64,000 nucleotides of DNA from Helichrysum umbraculigerum. Its lineage: Eukaryota > Streptophyta > Magnoliopsida > Asterales > Asteraceae. Positions within the stretch are counted from its first letter, which is position 1. Each line of letters starts with the position of its first letter. A program made the position numbers and the translations under genes. Below are positions 47,569-58,818 of the stretch, piece by piece. The notes beneath the pieces are model-generated. The model had not been told where the DNA came from and searched no databases. It saw only the letters and a list, made by a program, of their open reading frames with translations. The stretch is taken from NCBI GenBank assembly GCA_949592205.1, contig CATIUR010000003.1, positions 168,133,759 through 168,197,758 of the forward strand, given 5' to 3'.

Positions 47569-49433
47569 TATAACGCCCCTCATTTAATACAACAATATAA
47601 TATTAAGTCTGGCGGAAGCGAATAACTGAAATACATATTCTATTAAAATCCTGCTAGAAATTTTAGCAAACCTTTATACAATATGTTTAACTATTAAACA
47701 AACAGAGTTAACATGTTTACAACCCAGGGCATTATATGCTATAAAACATTATTTATTACAAACTGGATCAGAGTTGTAAGTTTCAAACATTCCCAGCATC
47801 AAAACACCCTTCCTGACTACCCACATAATATACATCACCTGCAGGAAGTAAATTGAGGGATTAGCACGAAGCTAAGTGAATGAATAATCAACTACAATTC
47901 AATTTAGCTAGCAATCTGTTCACAATCAATAATGCAACAAATATCGTCAAGAGGAACGGTGGTTCCTAAGGACCCTGTGCCGGGTGGCCCCATCAGAACA
48001 CTTACATCAACTGTAGGCCAAAACAGTGATTAACCGCTAACTAAATGCTAATCTCCATCAACACATGTACGCAACCCTGTGTTGACCAACATTAGCAATC
48101 AAGTCCAACCAACAATCTAGTTGACCTCTGGATTATACATTTCAATTCAATGTTCAACAAACAACCAATCAAATGGCATATCATTTCAAGGTTAACATAC
48201 TATCAATAGTAATCCTATAATTACTGATTGAAATCAAACTGACACAACCAAATCAAACTGTGAGTTTCAAATCCACTCACCTGATTATCTCGTTTCACTT
48301 ACTCAGCTGTCTTATCTCGCTGAGCTCTTTGCTTATCTGAGAATCAACAATCAGGTAGAAGTTAGAAGTCAAGATCGTAACACTTGAATTAAATCGATTT
48401 AAATCATTAGGAACTTAACTCAATTAACATTACAAATATCATAAGTTCCTAAATACAACAACTATCATGTATTATTATGCTAATAAGTACAATTTACATT
48501 ACAAACAACAAGTTAGAACAAGTCTTAAAAAATTAAACAAAACATTTGCTGAAACACACCCCAAGCCGCCGGCTTGCGTAAGGAAGCCGCCGGCTTCCGG
48601 TCACCACCCGCCGGGTCCCACTTTATAACCGCCGGGTGAATTAAATTGGGTGGTAACAGAACTTAATCACGTTTTAAAGGCTATAGGAGCCGCCGGGTAC
48701 GGGTTTTACCCGCCGGATCCCCGGTTTAGGCATACTACCCGCCGGGTACAGGTGAAACCCGCCGGGTTCACCCCCTGCACCAGCAAGCTTCGCCCAGCTC
48801 AAAAACCCTGCTCGAACTTAGTTTACAAAATTCATCAAAACCAGTTCCAAGATCACTTCTAGCATAACCAATAGCACATATAACATGTATTATCAACTAA
48901 TTACAATCCCAAACATCAAAATCCACTATTTTCCACTTTGATTCATATCTCAATTCAATATACACAAGTTATAAACATGCTTAAATCAAACAACTTACCA
49001 CTTGAATATGATGAAACAAAGGTGATGATGGTGATGTTTCAGAAACTAAACTTTCAAGATCACAATTCAATCTTTGATTTCTTGTTTTTGCAAGGTTTAA
49101 GGGTTTCAAAGTTTCCAAAAGAGGAAAGTGAAAACTTTCCTAAAAGGGAAGGTATTTAAGGCGGTTGAGATTTTACACCGACCCGTATCCACTTAAAACT
49201 AGTCCCCTTTCAATCTATAGTCTGGAACCTAAAAACCATTTGCGAGAAACTTATTTTATTGCACCGTCAACTATAGTAAATTAAAACAAACAATAATTTA
49301 CTAAGCACAATAAGTCCTGAGGCTTATTTAATTAAGTTTCGCAAATAAACAAATAATATCAAATAATTTCTAATACGATTAAATATATCAATTTAAAATT
49401 AGAAATTACCGGACTAAAAGAGAGGATGTTACA
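47569..49433 (-). repeat. 3' LTR of element D
   Basis: TGTAACATCC...GGGGCGTTATA on the minus strand. Carries a CCGGCGG dyad array at about 48565-48775 and the TTAGC-N5-GCTAA hairpin at 47861-47875. Small plus-strand frames here (48650-48862, 48938-49159) recur in the other LTR and are not genes. Confidence 0.93.
48565..48775. repeat. Dyad array in LTR D (CCGGCGG core)
   Basis: Irregularly spaced dyads with a GGC centre on the minus strand: AAGCC-GGC-GGCTT twice, TACCC-GGC-GGGTA, AACCC-GGC-GGGTT and ACCC-GGC-GGGT, plus imperfect ones. Copied in the other LTR at about 55151-55361. Confidence 0.85.
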
Positions 49434-49445
49434 ACTCTCCCCCCC

Positions 49446-52400
49446 TTAGAAAGATTTCGTCCCCGAAATCTCATCACGATCAAATAATCCAGGATATCTG
49501 GATCTCATACTATCCTCTGTTTCCCACGTTAGGTTTTCACCTAAACTATGTTTCCATTTCACTAACACCATGGGAATCTGTTTCTTCCTAAGTTTGGTCA
49601 CTTTTCGGTCAAGAAGTTCAACTGGTTCTTCTACTAACTTTTGACTTTGATCAACTTTCAAATCTTTCAAAGGAAGAATCTGAGACTGGTCTTCAACGTT
49701 ACATTTCCTCAAATAACAAATGTTAAACGTATCATGAATACCAGCAAGCTCTGAAGGAAGATCCAATGTAACAGATTGATCATTAACAATCTGACGAATT
49801 CTAAACGGTCCAATATACCGAGGAGCCAATTTGCCACGTTTCCCAAACCGTATTACCCCTTTCCAAGGCGAAACTTTTAGATAAACAAGTTCACCTTCAG
49901 CAAAAATAACAGGTCGACGTTTAGGATCTGCATATTGTTTCTGTCTATCACGTGCAGCTTTCAACTTTTCACGAGCCACTGCTACTTTATCAGCTGTCAT
50001 TTGAACAATATCTGGACCTGCAAACTGTTTCTCACCTGCCTCTAGCCAACAAGTTGGAGTTCTACAACGGCGTCCATATAGCATTTCATATGGAGGCATG
50101 CCAATACTAGAATGATATGAGTTATTATAAGCAAACTCAACCAATGGCAAATGAGAATCCCAAGAACCACCATACTCTAGAATACAAGCTCTTAACATAT
50201 CCTCAAGCGTTTGAATCGTACGTTCTGACTGACCATCGGTTTGAGGATGATAAGCTGTACTAAGATTCACACGTGTACCCAATTCATGCTGCCAGAAATG
50301 AGATACGAACCTTGGATCTCTATCAGATACAATCGATAATGGAATACCATGCCGAGTAACAATCTCATTCATATACAACTGTGCAAGCTTACTCAGAGAT
50401 GCAGTATCACTAGTAGCTAGAAAATGAGCACTCTTGGTCAATCGATCAACAATAACCCAAACCATGTCATTTCCACGGACAGTTCTAGGCAGTTTGGTAA
50501 CAAAATCCATAGTCAAATGTTCCCACTTCCATTCAGGAATCTCAAGCTGTTTCAACGATCCATACGGTTTCTGGTGTTCAGCTTTAACTTGCGAACAAAT
50601 ATGACAAGAACTAACAAACCTTGCTACATCCATCTTCATTGTAGGCCACCAATACAAAGGTTTCAAGTCATTATACATTTTAGTGCTTCCTGGATGTACA
50701 GACAATCTGGACTTATGGGCTTCATTCAGAATAATACCCCGAAGACCACCAAATAAAGGTATCCAAACACGAGACTGAAAGGTTTTTAATCCTCTCGAAT
50801 CATCCAATAACAATTCCTTTCGATTCAACATAATTTCAGATTTCAAATTATGATCTAATAAAGCCTCTAATTGTGCAGCTTTAATCTGACCCACCAAATC
50901 AGAAGAAACTTCTAAACGCATAAAATAAACTCGATCAGAAGTTACCTTGCGGCTTAAAGCATCAGCAACTACATTGGCTTTCCCTGGATGGTATTTAATC
51001 TCACAATCATAGTCTTTGATTAACTCTAACCATCGTCTCTGCCGCATGTTCAACTCTTGCTGTGAGAATATATACTGAAGACTCTTGTGATCTGTACAAA
51101 TAACACATTTGGTACCATACAAGTAATGTCTCCATATCTTCAAAGCAAACACAACCGCTGCAAGTTCTAAATCATGGGTAGGATAATTTCTTTCATGAGG
51201 TTTGAGCTGACGAGAAGCATAAGCAATCACACGATCTCGCTGCATTAAAACACAACCCAAACCAGCAATCGATGCATCACAATAAACAACAAAATCATCG
51301 GACCCATCCGGCAATGCTAACACAGGAGCCTGACATAACAACTGTTTCAGAGTCTGAAAAGCTGTTTCCTGTTGTTCAGTCCATATAAACTTTTCATCCT
51401 TACGGGTCAATTTAGTCAACGAACTGGCAATTTTAGAAAAATCTTTAATAAACTTCCGGTAATAACCCGCCAAACCAAGAAAACTCTTTATTTCTGAAGC
51501 AGACTTTGGAGCTTTCCAATTCATTACAGCTTCAATCTTTGAAGGATCAACTTTAACACCATCATTACAAATAATATGACCCAAAAACTGTACTTCCCGA
51601 ATCCAAAATTCACATTTAGAAAACTTTGCATACAAATGTTCTCTTTTTAAGGTTTCCAATACCAACCTCAAATGTATTCCATGTTCTGATTCGGATTTAG
51701 AATATACCAAAATGTCATCGATAAACACAATCACAAATTTATCAAGAAAAGGTCGACAAACACGGTTCATCAAATCCATAAAAACTGCGGGAGCATTCGT
51801 CAAACCAAAAGGCATAACCAGAAATTCAAAATGACCATATCTGGTTCTAAATGCAGTTTTAGGAATATCACAATCCCTAACACGAACTTGATGATAACCT
51901 GATCTCAAATCAATCTTTGAATAAAATGAAGATCCCTGCAACTGATCAAATAAATCATCTATCCGGGGCAGAGGATATTTATTCTTTACTGTCCGTTTAT
52001 TCAATTCCCTATAATCAATGCACATTCTAAAAGACCCATCTTTCTTTTTCACAAACAGAACTGGTGCACCCCAGGGAGAAGAACTCGGTCTAATAAACCC
52101 TTTATCCAACAACTCCTGTATCTGATTCATCATTTCACGTATCTCAGACGGAGCTAATCTATAAGGGGCTTTGGCTATAGGTGAAGAACCAGGAACAAGA
52201 TCAATCTGGTATTCAACTTCCCTAACCGGTGGTAAACCAGGTAATTCATTAGGGAATACTTCCGGATACTCAGAAACAACCGGTACATCAGAAAGGGATT
52301 TCTTTTCTAACTTAGCATCAATCACATAAGCTAGATACGATTCACAGCCCTTAGACAAAGATTTCCTAGCTTTCATCATACTAATCAAAGGTATACAAAC

Positions 52401-53993
52401 ATTATCCCGTTCTCCTCGAGCCACGACATATGACTTTTCAGAGATTGGAATTCTAATCAGCTTATTGTGGCAATCTATGCTTGCTTTATACTGACTTAAC
52501 CAATCCATACCAATAATCACATCAAAACTAGCAATTGGCATCAACAGAAAGGAAATTGGAAAAGTCTGGCTATCTATCATAATACTAGCTCCAATTACCG
52601 AGGTGGTAACAGGAACCGATTTGCCACTGGCTATTTCTACCTCAACTGGGTTTGTTATCACAGTAGGCATCATTTTCAACTTATCACAGAAGTACATAGA
52701 TACAAACGAACAATTTGCACCAGAATCAAACAAAACACGAGCTGGTACAGAATTTACAAGAAAAGTACCCGTGATTACGTCATCTGTATGAACAGCTTCA
52801 TCAACTGTCATTTGAAAAGCCCTACTAACTGCAGATGGCGGAGTCTTCCGCTTCTGACCAGAAGAAGCTGATGAACCAACAACTGTCCCCGAACCCTGTC
52901 TCTTAGCCTCAGAACATTGATTTGCACGATGACCTTCCTTATGGCAATTCCAACACACATAAGTGGGAAAAACACAATCTTTGGCTTCATGCCCAATCAC
53001 ACCACATTTTACACATCTAGTGGTTTGCACAGTACACGGCCCAAAATGTCTAGCCCTACACTTAATACACCAATTGGGGCGATCAGAAGTACCACCACGA
53101 CTTTCTTGTTTCTTACCCTGCTGATTTCCTTGCCACCGTTGCTTACCTTTACCCGTCGATTCACTCCTAGATTTCTGAGAAACTATTTCTTTACTTGTTA
53201 CTTGTTGAGGTTTCAAATCACTGTCAACAGATCGAGCTAACATGAAAGCTTGAGGAAGAGAGCTCGCTAATCTCACTGAAGTTCGATAATGATTAGGTAA
53301 AGTACCCACAAACTGTTCTATCTGAGTTCTCTCATCAGGAACCCACTGCTGAACAAATCTGAGTTTCTCTGTAAACTGATTTATCAAATCATCCATTGAC
53401 ATGTTATCAGTTAATTGCAAATCCATAAACTCTTTTCTAATCCGAGCTATATCAAAGTTTGAACAATACTGCTTACAAACTTCATTACGAAAGTCAGACC
53501 ATCGGATAGAAGCTTTCTGAAAAGAAGATAATACAGAAGTAATCGAATCCCACCAATTCATTGCTGCTCCTTTTAAAAGTTGAGTTGCATAAGGAACTTT
53601 CAGTTCTTCCTCACATTGACAAACCTCAAATTTCTTTTCCACATCTCTTAACCAATCCAGAGTTACAGAAGGATTCGTACTACCCGAATACACAGACGGA
53701 TTACTGCTCATAAAGGTTTTAAAGGAACACACCTTTTGCTTTGGCGGTGAAATCGTACCAAACACAGGATGAGATGATTCAGCCTCTTTTTGTTGTTTAT
53801 ACACTCTAAGCGCTTGGTTTTCCTCTTCCAAATGAAGCAAATACTGATCCCTTTCTGCCTCCTCTCTAGCATAGAAAGAAGTACCAGCATGTTCATTACG
53901 GTCATCATGAGTCTCAGCAGCAACTTCCGGCCTTGAGGCATTATTAGGGTTAACAGGTAGTTGCTCGTTATCCGCCATATCTGTAAACACCAC
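49446..53993 (-). CDS. Gag-Pol polyprotein of gypsy element D, 1515 aa, intact frame
   Basis: Same domain order as the protein at 39017-43597. Gag is followed by two CCHC knuckles (CVKCGVIGHEAKDC, CWNCHKEGHRANQC), the protease DSGANCSF, reverse transcriptase with FIDD, RNase H (VYCDASIAGLGCVL), an integrase with HHCC and DDE motifs (SDRDPRF, YHPQTDGQSERT) and a chromodomain-like tail (VLVKWKHSLGENLTWETEDS). No stop or frameshift. Oddity: between the second Asp and the YHPQTDGQSE block it reads FWQHELGT where element A has FWRSLQQELGT, an in-frame loss of 3 residues near 50290 in an otherwise well-conserved helix. Confidence 0.95.
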   Translation of the reverse strand: MVFTDMADNEQLPVNPNNASRPEVAAETHDDRNEHAGTSFYAREEAERDQYLLHLEEENQALRVYKQQKEAESSHPVFGTISPPKQKVCSFKTFMSSNPSVYSGSTNPSVTLDWLRDVEKKFEVCQCEEELKVPYATQLLKGAAMNWWDSITSVLSSFQKASIRWSDFRNEVCKQYCSNFDIARIRKEFMDLQLTDNMSMDDLINQFTEKLRFVQQWVPDERTQIEQFVGTLPNHYRTSVRLASSLPQAFMLARSVDSDLKPQQVTSKEIVSQKSRSESTGKGKQRWQGNQQGKKQESRGGTSDRPNWCIKCRARHFGPCTVQTTRCVKCGVIGHEAKDCVFPTYVCWNCHKEGHRANQCSEAKRQGSGTVVGSSASSGQKRKTPPSAVSRAFQMTVDEAVHTDDVITGTFLVNSVPARVLFDSGANCSFVSMYFCDKLKMMPTVITNPVEVEIASGKSVPVTTSVIGASIMIDSQTFPISFLLMPIASFDVIIGMDWLSQYKASIDCHNKLIRIPISEKSYVVARGERDNVCIPLISMMKARKSLSKGCESYLAYVIDAKLEKKSLSDVPVVSEYPEVFPNELPGLPPVREVEYQIDLVPGSSPIAKAPYRLAPSEIREMMNQIQELLDKGFIRPSSSPWGAPVLFVKKKDGSFRMCIDYRELNKRTVKNKYPLPRIDDLFDQLQGSSFYSKIDLRSGYHQVRVRDCDIPKTAFRTRYGHFEFLVMPFGLTNAPAVFMDLMNRVCRPFLDKFVIVFIDDILVYSKSESEHGIHLRLVLETLKREHLYAKFSKCEFWIREVQFLGHIICNDGVKVDPSKIEAVMNWKAPKSASEIKSFLGLAGYYRKFIKDFSKIASSLTKLTRKDEKFIWTEQQETAFQTLKQLLCQAPVLALPDGSDDFVVYCDASIAGLGCVLMQRDRVIAYASRQLKPHERNYPTHDLELAAVVFALKIWRHYLYGTKCVICTDHKSLQYIFSQQELNMRQRRWLELIKDYDCEIKYHPGKANVVADALSRKVTSDRVYFMRLEVSSDLVGQIKAAQLEALLDHNLKSEIMLNRKELLLDDSRGLKTFQSRVWIPLFGGLRGIILNEAHKSRLSVHPGSTKMYNDLKPLYWWPTMKMDVARFVSSCHICSQVKAEHQKPYGSLKQLEIPEWKWEHLTMDFVTKLPRTVRGNDMVWVIVDRLTKSAHFLATSDTASLSKLAQLYMNEIVTRHGIPLSIVSDRDPRFVSHFWQHELGTRVNLSTAYHPQTDGQSERTIQTLEDMLRACILEYGGSWDSHLPLVEFAYNNSYHSSIGMPPYEMLYGRRCRTPTCWLEAGEKQFAGPDIVQMTADKVAVAREKLKAARDRQKQYADPKRRPVIFAEGELVYLKVSPWKGVIRFGKRGKLAPRYIGPFRIRQIVNDQSVTLDLPSELAGIHDTFNICYLRKCNVEDQSQILPLKDLKVDQSQKLVEEPVELLDRKVTKLRKKQIPMVLVKWKHSLGENLTWETEDSMRSRYPGLFDRDEISGTKSF

Positions 53994-54154
53994 AACAGCT
54001 TACAAATCATTAGTCGTTAGCACCTATTCTACTAACCGATTCACATTCAGTACATAATCCCATTTCCAAGAATGTTTGACACAACACAATCAAAGTTTAG
54101 GATTGAACATACAATCATATTCAATTGCCCCAAACTATTGCTCTGATACCAACT

Positions 54155-56019
54155 TATAACGCCCCTCATTTAATACAACAATATAATATTAAGTCTGGCG
54201 GAAGCGAATAACTGAAATACATATTCTATTAAAATCCTGCTAGAAATTTTAGCAAACCTTTATACAATATGTTTAACTATTAAACAAACAGAGTTAACAT
54301 GTTTACAACCCAGGGCATTATATGCTATAAAACATTATTTATTACAAACTGGATCAGAGTTGTAAGTTTCAAACATTCCCAGCATCAAAACACCCTTCCT
54401 GACTACCCACATAATATACATCACCTGCAGGAAGTAAATTGAGGGATTAGCACGAAGCTAAGTGAATGAATAATCAACTACAATTCAATTTAGCTAGCAA
54501 TCTGTTCACAATCAATAATGCAACAAATATCGTCAAGAGGAACGGTGGTTCCTAAGGACCCTGTGCCGGGTGGCCCCATCAGAACACTTACATCAACTGT
54601 AGGCCAAAACAGTGATTAACCGCTAACTAAATGCTAATCTCCATCAACACATGTACGCAACCCTGTGTTGACCAACATTAGCAATCAAGTCCAACCAACA
54701 ATCTAGTTGACCTCTGGATTATACATTTCAATTCAATGTTCAACAAACAACCAATCAAATGGCATATCATTTCAAGGTTAACATACTATCAATAGTAATC
54801 CTATAATTACTGATTGAAATCAAACTGACACAACCAAATCAAACTGTGAGTTTCAAATCCACTCACCTGATTATCTCGTTTCACTTACTCAGCTGTCTTA
54901 TCTCGCTGAGCTCTTTGCTTATCTGAGAATCAACAATCAGGTAGAAGTTAGAAGTCAAGATCGTAACACTTGAATTAAATCGATTTAAATCATTAGGAAC
55001 TTAACTCAATTAACATTACAAATATCATAAGTTCCTAAATACAACAACTATCATGTATTATTATGCTAATAAGTACAATTTACATTACAAACAACAAGTT
55101 AGAACAAGTCTTAAAAAATTAAACAAAACATTTGCTGAAACACACCCCAAGCCGCCGGCTTGCGTAAGGAAGCCGCCGGCTTCCGGTCACCACCCGCCGG
55201 GTCCCACTTTATAACCGCCGGGTGAATTAAATTGGGTGGTAACAGAACTTAATCACGTTTTAAAGGCTATAGGAGCCGCCGGGTACGGGTTTTACCCGCC
55301 GGATCCCCGGTTTAGGCATACTACCCGCCGGGTACAGGTGAAACCCGCCGGGTTCACCCCCTGCACCAGCAAGCTTCGCCCAGCTCAAAAACCCTGCTCG
55401 AACTTAGTTTACAAAATTCATCAAAACCAGTTCCAAGATCACTTCTAGCATAACCAATAGCACATATAACATGTATTATCAACTAATTACAATCCCAAAC
55501 ATCAAAATCCACTATTTTCCACTTTGATTCATATCTCAATTCAATATACACAAGTTATAAACATGCTTAAATCAAACAACTTACCACTTGAATATGATGA
55601 AACAAAGGTGATGATGGTGATGTTTCAGAAACTAAACTTTCAAGATCACAATTCAATCTTTGATTTCTTGTTTTTGCAAGGTTTAAGGGTTTCAAAGTTT
55701 CCAAAAGAGGAAAGTGAAAACTTTCCTAAAAGGGAAGGTATTTAAGGCGGTTGAGATTTTACACCGACCCGTATCCACTTAAAACTAGTCCCCTTTCAAT
55801 CTATAGTCTGGAACCTAAAAACCATTTGCGAGAAACTTATTTTATTGCACCGTCAACTATAGTAAATTAAAACAAACAATAATTTACTAAGCACAATAAG
55901 TCCTGAGGCTTATTTAATTAAGTTTCGCAAATAAACAAATAATATCAAATAATTTCTAATACGATTAAATATATCAATTTAAAATTAGAAATTACCGGAC
56001 TAAAAGAGAGGATGTTACA
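54155..56019 (-). repeat. 5' LTR of element D
   Basis: Copy of 47569-49433, same 1865-bp length. Its dyad array is at about 55151-55361. Confidence 0.93.
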
Positions 56020-56500
56020 TATAGTATTCCACTAATATCCAGGTTGTTGAGAGACTCGAACATGAGACCTCCCCTTTAATATCAAGTCTTACCATCCCTC
56101 CCCCAAAGCCCATCCGCAGATGCAAGCCCAGGAAGGAATGTTAATATAAGCCATTGGGCCAGGTCTGTAGCCCAATGCACCCGAACCCATCTGGTATAGT
56201 ATTCCACTAATATCCAGGTTGTTGAGAGACTCGAACATGAGACCTCCCCTTTAATATCAAGTCTTACCACTTGATATCACCAATTGAGCTGCAGCTCAAT
56301 TGGTGATATCAAGTGGTAAGACTTGATATTAAAGGGGAGGTCTCATGTTCGAGTCTCTCAACAACCTGGATATTAGTGGAATACTATACCAGATGGGTTC
56401 GGGTGCATTGGGCTGCAGACCTGGCCCAATGGCTTATATTAACATTCCTTCCTGGGCTTGCATCTGCGGATGGGCTTTGGGGGAGGGTGTTACATAAATT

Positions 56501-58646
56501 TATAACACCCGTCTCGAAATACAAGGACATTTTTTTTTAAACATATCGGAAGCGCATGATTAATAGAAATCAGTAGATTGTATACATACATTTCAAATAG
56601 CAATCCACTTACATACAAACCTTTAAAACTTGATTATTCTAATCATTATACACATTAAGTTTAGGTGTTATAGAAATCCAAATATGTTGTTAAATCATTA
56701 ACGTATTATCCATTTCAGAGTGAGCTTGTCAAACATTCCATTCCATATGTACTTCTTGCCCACCCACATACAAAAGTAAACCTGCAAGAAGTAATGAGGG
56801 GTTAGCACGAAGCTAAGTGAATAGATCCCAAGCTATCAATCTAACTCAGCTTAACACATGCCTATAACAAAGTAATGCACAAGCAACATAGAAGGATCGG
56901 TGGTCCTTGAGGTACCCTCATGCCGCGGATGGTTCCCCAAGTAACACTTAAAACCAACTGACGGCCAAATCAGAGGTTAAACCGATAGTTTGGTACTATT
57001 ACTACACACGACGCAATTTCAGTGTCCAACACATGTACAAGGCACTTGCGAAGTCCTAGTAATTGTATCCAAACCCAACACATTAGTTGACCCCCACCAA
57101 ATCAAATAGTCCACAACTATCATAGCACAATGGACGCCAATAATCAATAAAAGTTTAGCCATCATGGCAATTTAATATTAATGCAATCATTGCAATAAAC
57201 CAAGTTTACCCGTTGTAACCATGTTGTTACAACTAACTTAGACTGAAAGTCCAAGATCCACTCACCCTTGACGATCACCGTCTCCACTCAATGGTCTAAT
57301 ATTATTGAGTCTTCACCATATCTAAGAACACAATATAAATAATGAGTTAGTAATTAATTCATAACATATAACTCATTTAATCTAATAATGTCTAACTACA
57401 AATAGTCACAAAGTTATAACAACTCATTGTATGATTACCCATTACCTCAATACTTAATATCATTATTATCAATAATCAAGTGGTAATTAATTACCATACA
57501 ATATCACAAGTAATTAGGTTCAATACTTAGAATCATATAAATAACAATTATCAATTATGTGTCACAAACACAAGCTTAAGGGCTTTCATCCTTAAAATGC
57601 ACATAAGCTCAAGACTTTCTTCATGAACATATATCATTTTCATCACTTCTAAGTTAGACTTAAGTTATTCTCATGAATTAAACACCAATTAACAACAATA
57701 GCATAACCACAAGCTTCAATTCATGAATATTCAACTAAACCAATAACTAACCATGTGATTATACTTCAAGTTCTTCAATTTTAAACTAAGATTAAGATTA
57801 TAATTCACATATAAACATCAACCAACTATCATGCAAGTATTTCAATCTTCAATTCCAAGTTAATCATGCTAGTTCCATCAATTACCCAAAAACCCATTTT
57901 GATTACCACTTGTATAACATGATTACTTCATTTCTAGGTTAAATTAATATTACTAACCATCTTATAAACACTTATTAACACCACCTTAACCAATTTCATA
58001 CTTTAATTTCGGATTAAAGTCATTAACCCATCAAAATCATCATAAACCCTAAGAATCACCATAAATCTATAATCTTAAGCTTGAATCTAGTTAGTAATCA
58101 ACAATAACATGTTTAACTAACAACAATTTCACAAAACAAACTCTTAATTTCGGATTTAACTCACTAATTAGTAAAAACCCCCAAAACCCCAAATTTTAGG
58201 TTATGGAAAATGAAGAACATATGATCATACCTTGTTCTTGATGATTAAGGAAGCTTGAATCAGAATTTACAAGCTCCAAGATGTTTTGAGAATGATTTTG
58301 ATAATGATTTAGGGTTAGATGGGTGTATGTGTGTGTATTCGTACGTATGTATGCATATGTGGGATAAAAACCAATTTATTCCATAGAGTATAGCATATAA
58401 GTGTTAGTTTTTGTTCTCCGTATTTATTATTGTCTGGAACTTAAAAATCATTTGCGGGGAAACATCATTTTTATTTTACCGTCAACTAAATAAATTTAAA
58501 ACAGTTAATAATTTACTATTCACAAAAAGTCATATAACTGTTTGACCTATTATTTTTTAACAATCCAACACATATAACAAATTTAAATCACATTTAAATT
58601 TACAGGAAATACCTATTACTCCTAGGCCCAATTTGAGGATGTTACA
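56501..58646 (-). mobile_element. Solo LTR 'E' (gypsy), 2146 bp
   Basis: On the minus strand TGTAACATCC(tcaaattggg)...CGGGTGTTATA. It shares the LTR landmarks of A, D and B: the gtctggaacttaaaa block near 58430 and TTAGCACGAAGCTAAGTGA at 56802-56820. It lacks the GC dyad array. No partner LTR. Its right flank CCTTA (58647-58651) has no match immediately left (AAATT) but matches the flank left of P1 (47054-47058). P1, P2 and E therefore sit between one pair of target duplications. Confidence 0.75.
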
Positions 58647-58652
58647 CCTTAA

Positions 58653-58818
58653 GAATCCGGCGGATTCAGGGTAAATCCGGACGGATTCCTCAATCGGATT
58701 CCTTATTAAGTTCTGTCCCAGTTATGAGATGGAGAAATGACTGGAATCCGGCGGATTCTATCTGAATCCGGCGGATTCAATTGAATCCGGGCGGATTCAT
58801 TTAGAATCCGGCGGATTC
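58653..58818. repeat. Dyad array in solo LTR B (GAATCC-GGC-GGATTC)
   Basis: Dyads at 58653-58667, 58744-58758, 58764-58778 and 58804-58818, with imperfect ones between. One more at 47040-47054 (centre GAC) lies on the other side of the composite insertion, which landed inside the array. Confidence 0.9.

Larger units (their letters stand above)
47569..56019 (-). mobile_element. Complete Ty3/gypsy chromovirus 'D', 8451 bp
   Basis: Minus orientation with target duplication TATAG on both sides. LTRs 47569-49433 and 54155-56019 are both 1865 bp at a constant 6586-bp offset, with no difference in stretches compared. PBS (minus TGGTATCAGAGC) is at 54140-54151. A purine tract, complement of CTCTCCCCCCCC, lies at 49436-49446 beside the 3' LTR. 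One gag-pol frame. Sister family of element A: same layout and closely similar protein, but different LTRs. Confidence 0.93.
47458..56494. mobile_element. Palindromic tRNA-like foldback element P2, split by gypsy D
   Basis: Pieces 47458-47568 and 56025-56494 (about 580 bp joined). Same family as P1: TGTAACACCC ... GAGCTGCAGCTC ... GGGTGTTACA. The left arm is partly duplicated in tandem: a second copy starts at about 56094 (ccctcccccaaag). The tRNA-like parts are AGCTCAATTGGTGATATC and GTTCGAGTCTC. Gypsy D is inserted in the first left arm with TATAG duplicated (47564-47568, 56020-56024). P1 and P2 are joined by an 18-bp spacer that is itself palindromic around GTGCAC. Confidence 0.7.

Noticed and set aside
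48650..55745. Identical 70-aa and 73-aa frames at 48650/55236 and 48938/55524
   Set aside because: The two LTRs of element D; antisense frames running over the GC dyad array.
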